From: Cucumis sativus
Lineage: Eukaryota; Streptophyta; Magnoliopsida; Cucurbitales; Cucurbitaceae
Reading direction: 5' to 3'
Assembly (NCBI RefSeq): GCF_000004075.3
Contig: NC_026661.2
Span: 5,044,058-5,108,057 of the forward strand
DNA length: 64,000 nucleotides
The notes below the pieces were generated by a model, which was not told the origin of the DNA, made no database searches, and was given only the letters and a program-made list of their open reading frames with translations. Made by a program: the position numbers and the translations under genes. Below, piece after piece: positions 23,259-36,520 of the stretch (positions within the stretch are counted from its first letter, which is position 1; each line of letters begins with the position of its first letter).

Positions 23259-26200
23259 CTACACCTTCAAACTTCCGCCGTAAATTTCATTGACTGCCCC
23301 CTGATGATTTGAAATTCAATGAAAATGTGCATAAAAAAACTAAACATCTTTTGTAAATAGATAATAAAGATGGCATAGATACAAATTTTAGCCTGCTAAA
23401 CTATGACAATCTTAAAAGAAAAGAAAAGGTCCAACAGGGCAATTCTATCAAAGGAATTGTATGTACAATTTGTGAGAGAAATCACAGGATACCATTGATT
23501 TAAAATTAAAACGTTTATATTATCTGAATTAGCATTTTAAGACAATAACCTGAAGGTATGGATCAATAATGTTGAAGACTTCCAAAAACAGCTGGGACTT
23601 CATTGCTAACCTGATGCAAAAAAAAGGATAACACAATGAAGCCTAGAACTAATGCATATTAGATTAGCGTGGTCATGCATAAAATTCCAGAAAAGAAAAA
23701 TATGAAAGGTGGATGGTAAATATCGTAAAACCATATAGCAACGCAAGACCAGGCACACAATTTCAAGCCTACATCACCTTGTCATCTCAACCAATATACA
23801 AAATTACCTCTTAAGCAGACGAAAACAAACATAGGTCTCCTCGATGTCCAACTCTATCTTTAACTTAAAGTACTGCTTTAGAAGTTCACATAAGCCATAG
23901 ATAGCACCATCCCAACCATCAGAATCTGCAGCTGAAGGATGCCAAGATTGAGATGAAGTCCTTAGCAAAATCTCATATAGATTTCCCGGTAATCCGGATT
24001 CTGTATAGATCTCTGCAAAAAGTTCTAATATCAAGCAATTGCTGGCTTTAAATTTATCAACCCATAGAGGTGGGTTCCCAGACCAAAGATCGTTTTCCAT
24101 CAAAGGATCCACTGAGCCAGATGTATTCTCAACACCACTGCCTGATTCCCGCTGATCTTTGATTGCGTGTTCCAAAGAAAGCTCATTTCCCCTGTGAGCT
24201 GGGAGTTGCTTAAGTATGTCATCCCTCAGTGGTTCAGGTAACTCTTGTAATACTGATGGATCTACTTGACTTAGAGATGAAGGTAGTAAATCAATTCTAT
24301 GAGATCCAGAGGTGCTAATAGGAGCCATCATAGTGTACAATCCTTCCCTAGAAATCTGTGCAGGTGGTGAACGATCAACAATATGCTGTGTTACATAGAT
24401 TCAAAGACACCAAAGAGCACATAAATACATGAGTTTTTTTTTCAAAAAAAAGGACATAAATACATGAGTGAATCGAAGACTGGTGAGGTGGAAAAATAAA
24501 ACACAGCTGTACTCTTCACTAACTACAAAGACATCAAGGGCATGCCTCTCTTCACAGTAGATTGTGAATTCAGATTAAAAATTCAAAAGTGAAGGAATAA
24601 ACAAAAAGGAAAGTATAATCAACTTATACTGTAATTATTAGATACTGTTTGGATAGCACACCAAAAATATGAAAAATATTCCAAAGTCTCGATTAAATAA
24701 TACCTTATTTTCGGACTGTACTTTGTTTCCTTGGATATCCGATAAAGTAAGTCCATCACCTTTATTTATTTAAAAGTAGAAAAGGGGGAAGAAAAAAAAA
24801 CCAGCATCCTTGTCAGTTATAGAAACTGGGCAACAAAAATTATTTTTAAATTAGCATCGGTATCCAGATAAATTTTACCTCCTGATCCTTGAGACGGAAC
24901 CCTTATAGAAGAAGAGAAAACTTCATTTTTGTCCCTGCTCTTAGATAGGAGATCAATTAGTTTCCCACCGTAAATTTCATTTAACTCTGAAAACAGTTCA
25001 GGAGGTAAGCTCCTTATAACTCCAATATCCAGATTGCAAAGAGGTGGAGGTGAAACCGGGTTCAAAGCTTCACTGTGGTGCCGGTTGTTCTCCATCTGAA
25101 TCAGATGGCTTATAGGATCAGCAGATAACTGATCTAAAGTTCCAGAGTTACTCTGTTTCTCATTATCTGTAAAGAGTAAGAATATGATGCTTCAACTTTA
25201 AACCAAGAAAAAACACATGAGAACTAAGGTACTCAGACTATATTCATACACATGAGCGTACGTCCATACATGGAACCCTGTGGAGACACTACCAGAGCAA
25301 GTAAAGATGACAAATTAGAAAAGCAAGGAACAATAATTGTTTGTGATAAAATTTACGTAACTAAGAACTTGGTAAGAAATGAACATGAAAGTATAGAGAA
25401 ACCTATGCCTCACAACTTGACAACAAGATTTCTGTCATCATCGATTAGGTTTGAACTGTTCACAAGGTACGCATATACAAATCTTATGACTAGAAGAGCT
25501 ACTTAACCACATTCTCTCTCATCAAATCAGATAGTTTAGCTATCACTATTGTATCAATATAACACAGGAGGAAAAAGAAAAGAAAAATACATCTGTTGAG
25601 TTGAGCTAGCATGATGTACTTTTCTTTCCTTTTTTTCCTTATTGTTACAGCTTACAATCCTAATAGTCGCAATAAATTAAAATTATTGATTCAATGGAAA
25701 AGAAAATTATTGATTCAATGGAAAAGAACGGCAGCACATCAATCATAAAAGGAAAAGGAGAAGAAATAAAGACCACTGGCGAATGAAATCCCATACCTAT
25801 ATTAGCCACTTCCTTTACCGAAGGACCAATGACATTTTCTACATTTGTAGTTGCAGATGAACTGAGCCATGAATCCAAAGAATTTCTTTTCGTCCCTTTA
25901 GAAGAAAACACACACATGAAACCGACTTCACCAAAAAAAACATGCCAAAGGGTGACAGACCAAAAATAATCCACCTATTATTTAATTAATAGTTGATTAG
26001 TTCTCTTTTAAATATAAAATCATATTTCCTTTTAGAGACGAGCTGATCGAATATTAGATTCTAGAAGGATATATAATAAGATATCAGTAGCCCCTCACTA
26101 TTTCTACCTAGAAATTACAGCTTCGTGAAGGAGTGTTTGAATGAAGATGTTAAAATGGATCGCACGTTTCAAAGCCACTTCATGATAATCTAATAAATGG

Positions 26201-29200
26201 AACTGAAGAAAACTTCCCTATATTACTTGGAGTATTTTTCAGTATACTATATTCCTGTTCAACAAGTTATCAATATTCAATAGAATTTGAATTTCTAATT
26301 GAATTTTCTGGCTTCTAGAATATCATTCATTCAAACAAAGTAACCAAACATTATCCTCCACTGTACATTTACACATCCCTAATAGATCTTAATAATGTTG
26401 ACTATTTACAAGGGACGCGGCATGTTCTTGATCTCAACTTGAAGGATTATTCTTCCTTTTCCTCACAAAACCAATGTCGACCATTGAAGGACAGCTCTCC
26501 TAAAGCACTCTTTTTCAATATTCCTTGCTAAAATAGTATCTGATTAGCTCACTGCAAACGTTTTCATACAGAAAAACTTACCTTGCCTAGAGATATCCAC
26601 ATTTTGAAGTTTCGAAACTTGTAAGCCAATACCTCGAATTTCTTTGACATCTACATGCACCAAGAAGGACATCGTAGAAGATTTTAGAGAAAAGAACATG
26701 TATTTAACTCAATTTGAAAGATACGTCTTTTAGTCTAGAAGTAGGAAAAAGTAAAATGTATTAAAAATATATAGGGAAAGAAACCATAGTACTATTTCTT
26801 TCTAAAAAATTGCTGATTGGCAAGAGCTTAAGCTAACAGGTGATGGTAAATTTAATATCATATCATTTAACACCCCTCCCTTTGTAGGTTGGAAATAGGT
26901 AGAATACCCAACAAGTGAAAATCAATTTTAATTGGAGTGAAAATAACATTGTACAGTTTGAAAACAAGACTTCTTAGGTCACCAGCTCTGATAGCATCTT
27001 AAATCGTCGATTGACCCAAAAACTTAAGTCGATGGGTAAAGACAAATTTAATATCGTATCACATGAGGTTCAGAATGGACAATAGGAATGTTAACATTAA
27101 CTGAAAAATCATAATTAAGCCAAGTTTAGGATTACCTATGACAAAAAACCCAAAAAGTTGCTTTACTATTCTTTGAAGAATTTCCAGATCATCAGTGGCA
27201 ACAGGAACCTAGAACACCAAAACCTTAAAAATTTCAACACTAAAGATTGCACAAATAATAAATAAGCATTCTACAAATTCATGAACATAGTAGAACTTAG
27301 TCCATTAATAACAAAAAATGGGAGGCATTTGTCAGAACCTATACCGTTAATGAATGGCTCAAGTTTTCACAATCTCCACAGCCCATATACTTTGTGGGTT
27401 CATCAGCATTTTTTCTCCGTTTTTTTATCTAAATCAATACATCACACAAAAAAAAATGCTAATAACACTTGCACATAAATCACATTCATATCTAGAAGGA
27501 ACAATAACTCAACAATGTTTGTTACTGTATAAAAGAAGGAGAGTGTACCTTGAGGGTAAAGGTGCGTCCCTGCACTCCACATCCATTCAACCGTAATGAA
27601 ACCTCCTTACAGAGGTTCAAGAGAAAGCATTGACACTGTAATAGCTAAAATATTAGTTCTTAATTCACTCATATAGTCATGTATTTTTTCATCTTAAATG
27701 GGTAAACACGCAACCATTTATGTTACCCACATCTTTGAAGTCCTTGAACCTAACACCCCAATTCACTTCAGCTCCTATGGATTTGCTTTCCTGAACCATC
27801 ACAGGGTAAAAATAGAAGAATCTGAGAAAATGTAAGAAAATCTAGACAACAAAACTAGGTTACTTTTGCAAAGCAAATATTATTTGGAAAATATTCAGGT
27901 AGTGGCATCGATCTACTCCATCCACCGTACCTTTTGTTGATGACTGAGATACTGGGGTGCGCCCCCTGCATTATATTGCTAGCTGGCCTAAACTAAATTC
28001 CAAAGACTAAAGAGGATTTGCCAGTTCCCAAGATGACTCTCATAACAAGAGTTTCAAATTGTTGTATTAGTATTTAACCAGAATCTTGAACCCAAAGCCC
28101 AGAAGAGAATCCCCCAAACTCCCTGATGCAGTAGTCCATCCACATACCGGACAAAATTATGCATCTTCTATCATGATTTAATTAAAAAGACTTCTTTGAT
28201 GTTTTCAATAGTTCCAGAGGAAGTACCATTTATAGGCACAAATAGAACTATTGAAATAACAATAGTAATACTACACCAAAAGACTAATAAAATCCTATCT
28301 ATACACGACATATAATTTTGCTTTGTCTACCCTTTATTTTCTACAAGTGAAACACTACGGTAGTTATCAAGCCTTGCTCATAGAGAAGAGTGAACAAATT
28401 TGAGTGGCATTAGTATATCCAGTACTTGTTCTGTATAATCTAATGCAGTAATATATTTAGTATTGTATATTAACAAAAGAGATTAAAAACAAAAACGAGA
28501 GAAAAATGGAATACAATTCTGCAAAAGACCACATGAAAGTTAATGAAAAAGTATATTGCTTATTATCTCTTTGCCAAACCTGGATCAACCCAACTGCACG
28601 ATTGTCCACCCCTCGACTATAGTTCCATAACATTTCCCCCGTTTTTAATCCAAAGTCTTTTTGAAGAGAGTCCTGGACATGTCAAGAGTAAATCAAGCAA
28701 TCATTTCAGATAACTTAGTTTGAGAACAACAAACTCAGAAAAATAACTTAGTGATAGCCATAGGCTCATAGCACAGCCACAACCAAACTCTCTACTATGT
28801 ATATATGGACCTCTAAAGGCAACCCTAACAGCTAATCAGTACACCAACAATAGAAAAAAATTCCAAAAGAAAATTAATATAACTTGTAGCATTAGCTGAG
28901 GTCAGGCCACAAAATAAACAAGACAAGGAAAGACAACAATGATCTTGTTAGGATACCACCTAACAAGAGGACTCAAGAACAAGAACAAACAAAGAACACT
29001 AAAAGGAACACTAAAGATAGATTTAATGGGCAATTCGATGTTAATATTCTTGCTTGATGTTAATGTATTTGTTCTTTGCTAAACTATTTAAGTTTTTCAT
29101 TTGCTAAACACTAAAAACAGAACACGCACCGTATATGATTTTTATTGATGTAGCTGTTTTCGTGGAAATATCACTTTTCTTTTCATCCTTTTCCTTGTCT

Positions 29201-32200
29201 CTTGAGTCTTGACAAATTATTTGTATGACACGTGTTTAAGGGTTTTGTAATAAATGGCACACCATCTTAAAAATTGCAACTCAAATAATTATATATATAT
29301 ATATATATATATATGTCTCAATTTCTAGGCATCAAGTAAACCTATAGTGACCAAACAAACGAGTACACCTTAGAGAGAACTATTGAGCCACCTTGGATAA
29401 CATACGCAGCTGACTACAAGTCAAAACACTTCTTTTCTTCAGCTTCTCCTCTAAGGCATGCCCTATTCCAGGAAGGTCCTTGATAGGAAGCGGATTTAAA
29501 TAATCATCAACCTAAAAAAATAAAATGAAATGAGTGAAAAGAACATCTTATACACATTCTTCTAGACAGTAAAGGAAGTGTTTGCTTGACTATACAAAGA
29601 AACAGATTTGTTTTGTTCTGTTCGCTCTATGATCTTTTATTTCTTTTCTCTGCTTGTTGTGGGAGCTTCTTTTTTGTAGTTTGTCCTTTATTGAGTTTCT
29701 ACATTGTTTCTTTTTATACCATGCTCAGTTCTTTTTCACCCCTTTCAGAGTTTTATAATTGAGTTCCAGTCTCTTTCAATTTTTTTCATTGAAATTTTTG
29801 TCTCATGTTAAAAAGAACATATCTAAAATAATTCTTCCAAGTAAAAATTGAAAGCACAATCCCTTTCATCTTCAAAAGTGCACATAAATGATTGTAAGAC
29901 AAAATACACGAAACATTCAAGACATCAAAGGAATAACCTAATGAGAATTGAAGCACAATGTTGTAATGCTAGGTGATTTAACAAAACAAAGGTTTAGGGC
30001 AAGAATTTCAGGAACCAACCTTCTCTAAAGGAATGTAACACTGACCATCCGGTTTTGCAGTTTTAGTGGCAAGGCGAGCCATTAGCATATTTGTAGCTAT
30101 TCCAGCACTTGCAGTACATCCTGTTGTATCAAAGATTTCTTTTCTTATTTTTGAAGCCAATACCTCGGGATCTACATTGTTTGTGCCCGAGATATCCAAA
30201 AATGCTTCATCGCAACTTACAGCCTGCGCTTTACACAAGTAGCAACATTAATGAAGCAAATCACGTTTAATTACCTACAAGAAATGCTATCTGAAACAGA
30301 CCTGCACTTTCTCACAATGCTTGTGCAATATATCATAGAACTGATCGGCTACCTGCATATTTCCCAACATGTCAAATGCCAATAAAACACCCTTGTATAT
30401 GGCAGATACAAGTAGTAGAAGATGATTTAAAATTTCCATAAGCAAACTGATTGACAAATGGCAACCTGGTGATAGCACACCACTTACCCCCTCGTAGGAC
30501 TTGAAGTCATATGGAAAAATAACAAGATGGGGACAAAGAGCTTTTGCATCTCTAACAAACATTCCTGCTTTGACTCCTAGATAGGTATGAGAAAAGAGAG
30601 AAGAATCAATTGATACTCTAGAAAAGCCTTGGATTTGAACCACAGTTTATAAATATAAAGAACTAGAAGACCAACCATAACTTCGAGCAGGGTAGTTTGC
30701 AGATGAAATTTCTGCAGTTCCTTTAGGATTATCTGAGTGGCATACAGCAACAGGCCTATCCTTAAATTTTGGAATGTTTCGAATAACCACTGAGACAAAA
30801 AAGCAGTCCTGAGGCAGCAGGATATTGGTATTACTTCACTTCAAAATGAATTAATGCATATATAATGATAAATAAAAAATGAGTCACAAGTTCAATCAAG
30901 GAATTCTTGTAAAGTAGCCGTCTAAAAAGAATAGTGACACTGACAACAAAAGCCAACGTGCAGATATTTGAAGGACCAATATTACTCAATGATTACCATG
31001 TCAACATGGATAATAGTGGCAGACTGATCGTGGGAAGAACCATTGATAGGAGAAGTCACAGAATTGGATCCATTAGCTAACCGTGGAAAACGCTTATAGT
31101 AACGATTTCTCCAAGTTCCAATGAAATGAAGCCTTGACTTCTGCAGATTGAAGAATCAAATTTGGTCTATGAAATGGCAAAAAGTGAAAAGTTACCAGGA
31201 CTGTATGAAATAATAAAAACACTAGAAACAAGGTGCTAGAGTTTTTCTACTCCATCTGATTTTTCACTACTACTATAAATGTTAAGATTTAGAAGCTGTG
31301 GGTTAAAGTAAAGTAACTAAGACAAATGTCATGAATCAAAACACTCAGTTTGTAGGAAACAACTCTTGTATAACCTAAAGTACCTTGAAATAATTTTCCA
31401 CAAAATCTGGATTCTCTAGTGTTGAATGCTGCAGCTTAGAAGACCCAGCCGCCATAGAACTTGATGATCCATCACTATTGGTGCTACCATTGTGTGTTGA
31501 TGCAGACAAACCATGAAAACTAGATATATTTTCTTCACTGCTCTGACCCACATCATCAATTCCTGGTTCTTCACCTGCATAATTATATTTTTCACTGCTT
31601 GGTCCTTTCTGTACTTCTACATCAGCATCCTTCTGAGGGAGCATCTCAAAACTTCCACAAAATTGTGGTTTATATTCAATAGATACATCTACATCAGATA
31701 TACTTGTATCCTTCAGTTTGGCAGCCTCTAAATCATCACTTGACGTCTCATTCAGTTTAGCATCTGCATTATATTGAAGATTCATTTCAGAGTCAGAATG
31801 CAACTCTGCTCTATATCCTACCGATTCATTCACTTCCGACAAAGTGGTATCCTTCAAATTCATGGCCACCGGGGACAGTGAATCTTCTGTTTCATATTTC
31901 TTTTCAGAAGTCAAGCAAATTTTGGGTTTCTCCACCGTTGGACCTTTTTTCATAGAAAAGAATTCTGATAATCTTGGTTGATTATTTACAAGCTGATCAA
32001 GTTGGTAAGGAACCCCTAGAAACAGAGAAATGAGATCCACATCAACTACCAGGGTAAAAAATCAGTCTGCATTCTCTTTGAGATCTCTTTGATCATTAGG
32101 ACAAAGTTATACAGCAAAATTTGGTCCATGTCAGCTATTAGGTGCAAAATTTAATTTGAATCTCTCTTTGTGACATTTTTTGCCGGGGTGAGGGACAAAG

Positions 32201-33480
32201 GTCAAAGGAAATAGCTAGATATTGTTTGAGCGCTGACAAAAACCTAGTATTAAATAGTTCCTAAATGCATTCCTCAAGCAATTATCCACCAATTAAATTT
32301 ACGTATCTACACGTAAAAGCAATGCATTAACTTACAGCTTAATAGCTTATTAGAAGCAACAGAATCCAAGATCCATGTGGGTTTTACAACTGGGAGTCCA
32401 CGGCTGAATGACCTGAAAAATAACCAACAAAAGAAACTATCTTACTTTCACCAAAAACTAAGACTAGTGCGAGTTTTTTCGATGAAGATAAATTCTGAAT
32501 CAAACCTGAGATTCTTTATTTTACTGTCCGGTAAATTACTGCAAATAATATGAGAAACACTACGTCTTGAAAAATAATTCTCAAATCTTCCACCGTACTT
32601 CAACATATAACCCCGCAATTCCTGAATTTAACTTGTAATCAGTAACAATTTTCCACAACACATTCTACAATATTGCCATTCAATTGAAAATAATAATAGA
32701 TGTGGACAATCCTAAAACGGTGATAATTTGTAATCACGAGGATTCCTTCTCGAAGAATAGAGAAATTGCTAAAATTGCTGAAAAACTGGAAGAACAAGTG
32801 TAAAATAGTAAATTCCAATTCATACTTTTCAGTAGCTTTACTTTATATTCACAGCTCAACTGAAAATTCTTAGTTAGCCTACCTGACTGGAAGGAATCGT
32901 GAAACCGTCAACAAAGATAGACACACCCTGAAATATTTGATTTCCTGAGTTCACACCACTATGTGAAGCACTTGAAGCATCAAGATTAAACTGATTGTGC
33001 AGTTTCCTGTTCTTTTCTACCATATAACTGCGTTCAGATCAAAGTAGGTGAGGGAGAAATTTCAATAAGGACACCACATAATTCAATTATAAACTGAGAA
33101 GCTAATCCTTTGATAACGCCCCTTCAAGACTCAGAAAATCACTTAAATTCATGTAGAATTAAGAAGCTGAAGTTACTGGAAAAAACGGTAATTCAACTAA
33201 CCAGACTTTCTTCCCAAGTGCAAAGGTGAAATTCAAATTACCGCCATTTAACATATGAAAAAGAAGAGAAGAAAAAAAAAAACCTTCCAAAATCTGAAAA
33301 GGGAGATTTGCGAGAGGATGAAATGGAATTGGCTCCCCATGCGACACCTAGGGTTTTCTGGTTGCTCCGTTTCCTCTTGTTGCCACCACCACCGGAAGGG
33401 TTCGACGGAGATGAATTGTCACGAATTCGCTTGGATTTCTGGGCGGAGGAATTAGCCGAACGAGACGAATCAGAATTCAT
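23259..33480 (-). CDS. REV1: DNA repair protein REV1 (Y-family translesion polymerase)
   Basis: Exons 33480-33284, 33027-32883, 32621-32506, 32412-32336, 32015-31384, 31140-30997, 30808-30676, 30576-30488, 30352-30302, 30223-30020, 29511-29392, 28672-28580, 27790-27731, 27635-27549, 27428-27345, 27208-27136, 26650-26582, 25895-25797, 25166-24879, 24759-24704, 24385-23808, 23610-23550, 23300-23259; all introns GT-AG, one frame, 1,165 residues. A Ser/Lys-rich basic N-terminus precedes a BRCT domain (about 90-180, with GGRFENYFSRRSVSHIIC and PTWILDS). A Ser/Glu-rich linker follows (exon 5). The deoxycytidyl-transferase palm has catalytic VDMDCFF (about 434-440) and SCDEAFLD (about 531). Helix-hairpin-helix LPGIGHALEEKL follows near 610. 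Two ubiquitin-binding motifs come later (IRSLPPELFSEL, VLQELPEPLRDDIL), then the REV1 C-terminal domain. It inserts dCMP opposite abasic sites and scaffolds other translesion polymerases in the nucleus. The exon 13 donor (GAT|GTGGGT) is the least certain junction. Confidence 0.94.
26814..27060 (-). mobile_element. TRIM-like miniature LTR element in a REV1 intron
   Basis: Two diverged direct repeats of about 50 bases, 26814-26868 and 27008-27060, share CTTAAG..GATGG..AAATTTAATATC.TATC and flank a ~140-base core. Just inside the right repeat, at 26984-26997, the minus strand reads GATGCTATCAGAGC, close to the TGGTATCAGAGC primer-binding site complementary to initiator tRNA-Met. This layout (short LTRs, PBS, no coding) is that of a terminal-repeat retrotransposon in miniature. 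It lies between the exons ending at 27136 and starting at 26650. Confidence 0.5.
29290..29314. repeat. (AT)12 microsatellite in a REV1 intron
   Basis: Perfect AT dinucleotide tract in the intron between the exons ending at 29392 and starting at 28672. Confidence 0.9.
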
Positions 33481-34973
33481 GTTTCCTGAGGGGCGCGAAG
33501 AGTGTCGAGGAAGGAAGTGTGAGTTATGCTACGTAGCATTTAAAATGAGGCGGCAAATTGAATGTGGATATGTACCCTTTTATGGTATGGTGAGTGTAAT
33601 CTTTAATACACATTTCCTAAAGTTTTTAGTACTCAAGAAAGTAAGGTTATTGCAAGGCTTAATACCCTTTGATGGGGGTTCTCACTTTTCTAGTAAACCA
33701 TTTGGAACTGTGTTGTGATAAATACTAAAAACTGATACTCTTCTCCACATAATTGGAGCTTGTTATATGATTTTATACGTTAATTATGGTATGGTATCGA
33801 GGAGTTTGAAACCAAGATCGAGACTAAAACATAATATATTAAAAATAAGATAATTATGTGCTTTTAATAGGATCGAACTTGTTATAGTTTGTTTTTTTTC
33901 TTTCATTCTGATCACTAATGTGGCAAAAGTTTTACAATAGAATTTTGAGTCTTTTTTAATATCTTAGTTCTTTTTCTTCTATATTTTAAAATATTCCTAA
34001 GTTCTTTTTTTTTTTTTTTCAATTTTATAGTTTTGTCTTAGTTATATAGTTTCACATTTAAATGTATAGTTTAACTTCAAAATTGAATTGACGTGATGTC
34101 ATCCGAAACTTTTGTTTTAGAAAACTAAATAATATTTGTTTTTAACTTCGTTTGAACCTTTTTTAATTGAAATTTAATTTGATAGAACTAAAACAACATG
34201 GTGGAAAACGAATCAAAATTCTATCTTAATTAACACGAAAATATAAACCGTAGATAAATTAAAATTAGGGTTTAGAGAATACTTATATTTGAAGCTTCGG
34301 TTTTTGTTTGAATTACCACTAAAGTTGACCTACTATTCTCCGGACTCAGAACCAGGATGTGAGATCCGTTGGATGAAAGAATCGAGAGAGAGAAAATTAT
34401 GGAAATAAAGTGAAGTTGAGCTTTTGAAACTTTCTTCTTTTTTTTTTTTTTTTTTTGATAAAATTAAGAAGAAATAGGAATTTGGTTTGTTGAAATAGTC
34501 CAACTAAAAAAATCAACCCATAGTTCAATAGCTCTATTTATAAGAAATTTTCATGCAAAATTGCATGTCCACGCAACACTAAAGTCCAACAACTCAAAGT
34601 CCACTTTCTCTAGTAGATATTTTGTCTTCATCAAATGACAACACCCCGTCCACTGGAGTTGATTTGAAGTTGAACATACATATAAATAGTGGATAATAGG
34701 AAGAAAAAAAAAACATTAAACGTGAAAGTAATACATATAAGAAAATTTTCAAGAACCAAAAAACGAATACACAATTGCAAATATAACAATCAGATGCAAA
34801 CTATTAACAACATAGCACAATGCAAAAGAATTTCCAAATATAACAAAGTTTAGATCCAATTTTGCCCTTGTGAAGTCGATATGCGCCATACTCTATCAAG
34901 GATCGAAATCACTAACTTCAAAAGTGCGATACATCACCATTACTCCAAAATGGTAAACGGAACCAAATAGTTA
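33481..34973. other. Intergenic between REV1 start and esterase stop
   Basis: Contains the REV1 promoter side (next to 33481, GC-richer) and the 3'UTR of the esterase. Poly-T tracts lie at about 34003-34019 and 34436-34455. No gene recognised. Confidence 0.5.
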
Positions 34974-36520
34974 TCAATGAGAACTAGAGTGACACTCATT
35001 TGAAAGTGGTGGAGCAAAGTGGGTAAAGTAAGCATCAACCAACATTTGCCCTAAAATAACCTGAGAATGTGTTGTGAGATGGAGGTTGTCTTCTTGTAGT
35101 TCCAATCCCATTGCATCAACACACACCAAATTCTCCATTTTCATCCCCAATTGAGCCTCCCTCACCTTGTCAGTGTACTTCAATCCTGATGCCAATGCAA
35201 CCTGTTCCCATTTTCACACAGAATCTCATAATTCTATATCCATGATATCATTTTCTTAATTAACATATACTTCTACAGCTTAGGATTTAGGTTTAGGGTC
35301 TAACCAATTTCAGAATTAAGTCATTTTTATATGGTAAAGTTGGAAAAACTGAGCAACTTGATTAAACATATGTAGCATTTTTTTAGAGTGTACTTACAAA
35401 TACATTTTATGAATTCATGCATACAATGTGATATTGATCATACTTAGATTATAATTTTATTTGTTGTGACATTTATATTTTATAATTGGAAAAACTACGA
35501 TCAACCCAAAATATAGAATAAAGTATAAAGTTGAAAACTAAATATCAATTAAAAATTGTAAGCATATAAAAGAATCGTGCTTTAAATACACGTTATCCTA
35601 AAAGTGATTCTAATTAAGAAATGAGAAATTTTGAACTTGTAGGAAGATAACCTATATGAGGGTGACCATTATCTCCTGTAAATAAACATTAAAAAAGTTC
35701 TGAAAATTTACAAGAAAATAAATACGAAAGACAAAAAAAAATACTATACTTTAAAAGATTGGAATAGTAAAAAATAACCCTTTTAATAGACACCAATAAA
35801 ATGATAAATGATATACTTTTATAGTAACGTTCATAGATAATGATAAAAATTTATTGGTGTATAAATATTTTAATTTATTAGTTTATAAATATTTTGATTT
35901 ATTTGGTTAATTTTAAAAATACATTACTATATACTTCAATTATTATTAGTAATAATAAGACTAACCTGAATGATTGGGAGAGAAGGCAAAGCCAAGTCCC
36001 GGCGCACATTAGCAACAAGGGCTTCCATATTCCCCTGATACGCATCAGCGTCATGTTCAGTAGAGGTGTCACTTTCGCCTTGAAACCACAAGATCGCCTT
36101 AATTTCCCCACCCCCCTTCACGCTGTCTCTCGCCCTCTTCACCATCTCCTCGTACAGCTTCTCCCCGCGCGCCCACTCTCTGATCGCCGTTCCTCCGACG
36201 GCGCACGGCACTAGCGCCACTGTCCCCACCCGCTCTCTCACTCCGTTCGCGAACACCATCCCCGGCCCCACCCCACATGTCTTCTTTGTGTCGATGTCGG
36301 CGTGTAGTGGCTCACACGCCGCCTCCCAATGCTTCTTCGCGCTCAGCCGGAATATCGATGGGTGCGGGTGTGCTTCGGGTGGAACCACGCCGTCCCATCG
36401 GCGGAGCTTCTTTAAGACGCCGCCGCGTCCCGCCATGTTGCTTTGTCCGGAGAGGATGAAGATCTGCTTGTTTGGAGGTGGATCTGTGTGGATGGGATCT
36501 GTATCGGTCGTCGTTGCCAT
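34974..36520 (-). CDS. Probable SGNH carbohydrate esterase (SASA domain, At4g34215-like)
   Basis: Two exons, 36520-35966 (185 codons) and 35201-34974 (75 codons plus stop), join in phase 0 (ATTCAG|GTTAG, AACAG|GTTGC) to give 260 residues, the length I recall for Arabidopsis At4g34215. The nucleophile block is FILSGQSNMAG with Ser27. The family oxyanion and Gly/Asn blocks are represented by GVGPGMVFANGV, PCAVGGTAIREW and ILWFQGESD. The catalytic Asp-His pair lies in DNLHLTTHSQ in exon 2. Family knowledge assigns these enzymes to the sialate O-acetylesterase-like (SASA, DUF303, CE6) group, which removes acetyl groups from sugars or xylan; the plant substrate is not firmly known. No signal peptide is apparent, so a cytosolic location is suggested. 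Exon 1 is markedly GC-rich compared with its surroundings, as is common for 5' exons. Confidence 0.91.

Noticed and set aside
33255-33718. Plus-strand frames of 66 and 136 codons across the REV1 start
   Set aside because: Antisense to REV1 exon 1 and its promoter side; no protein family recognised.
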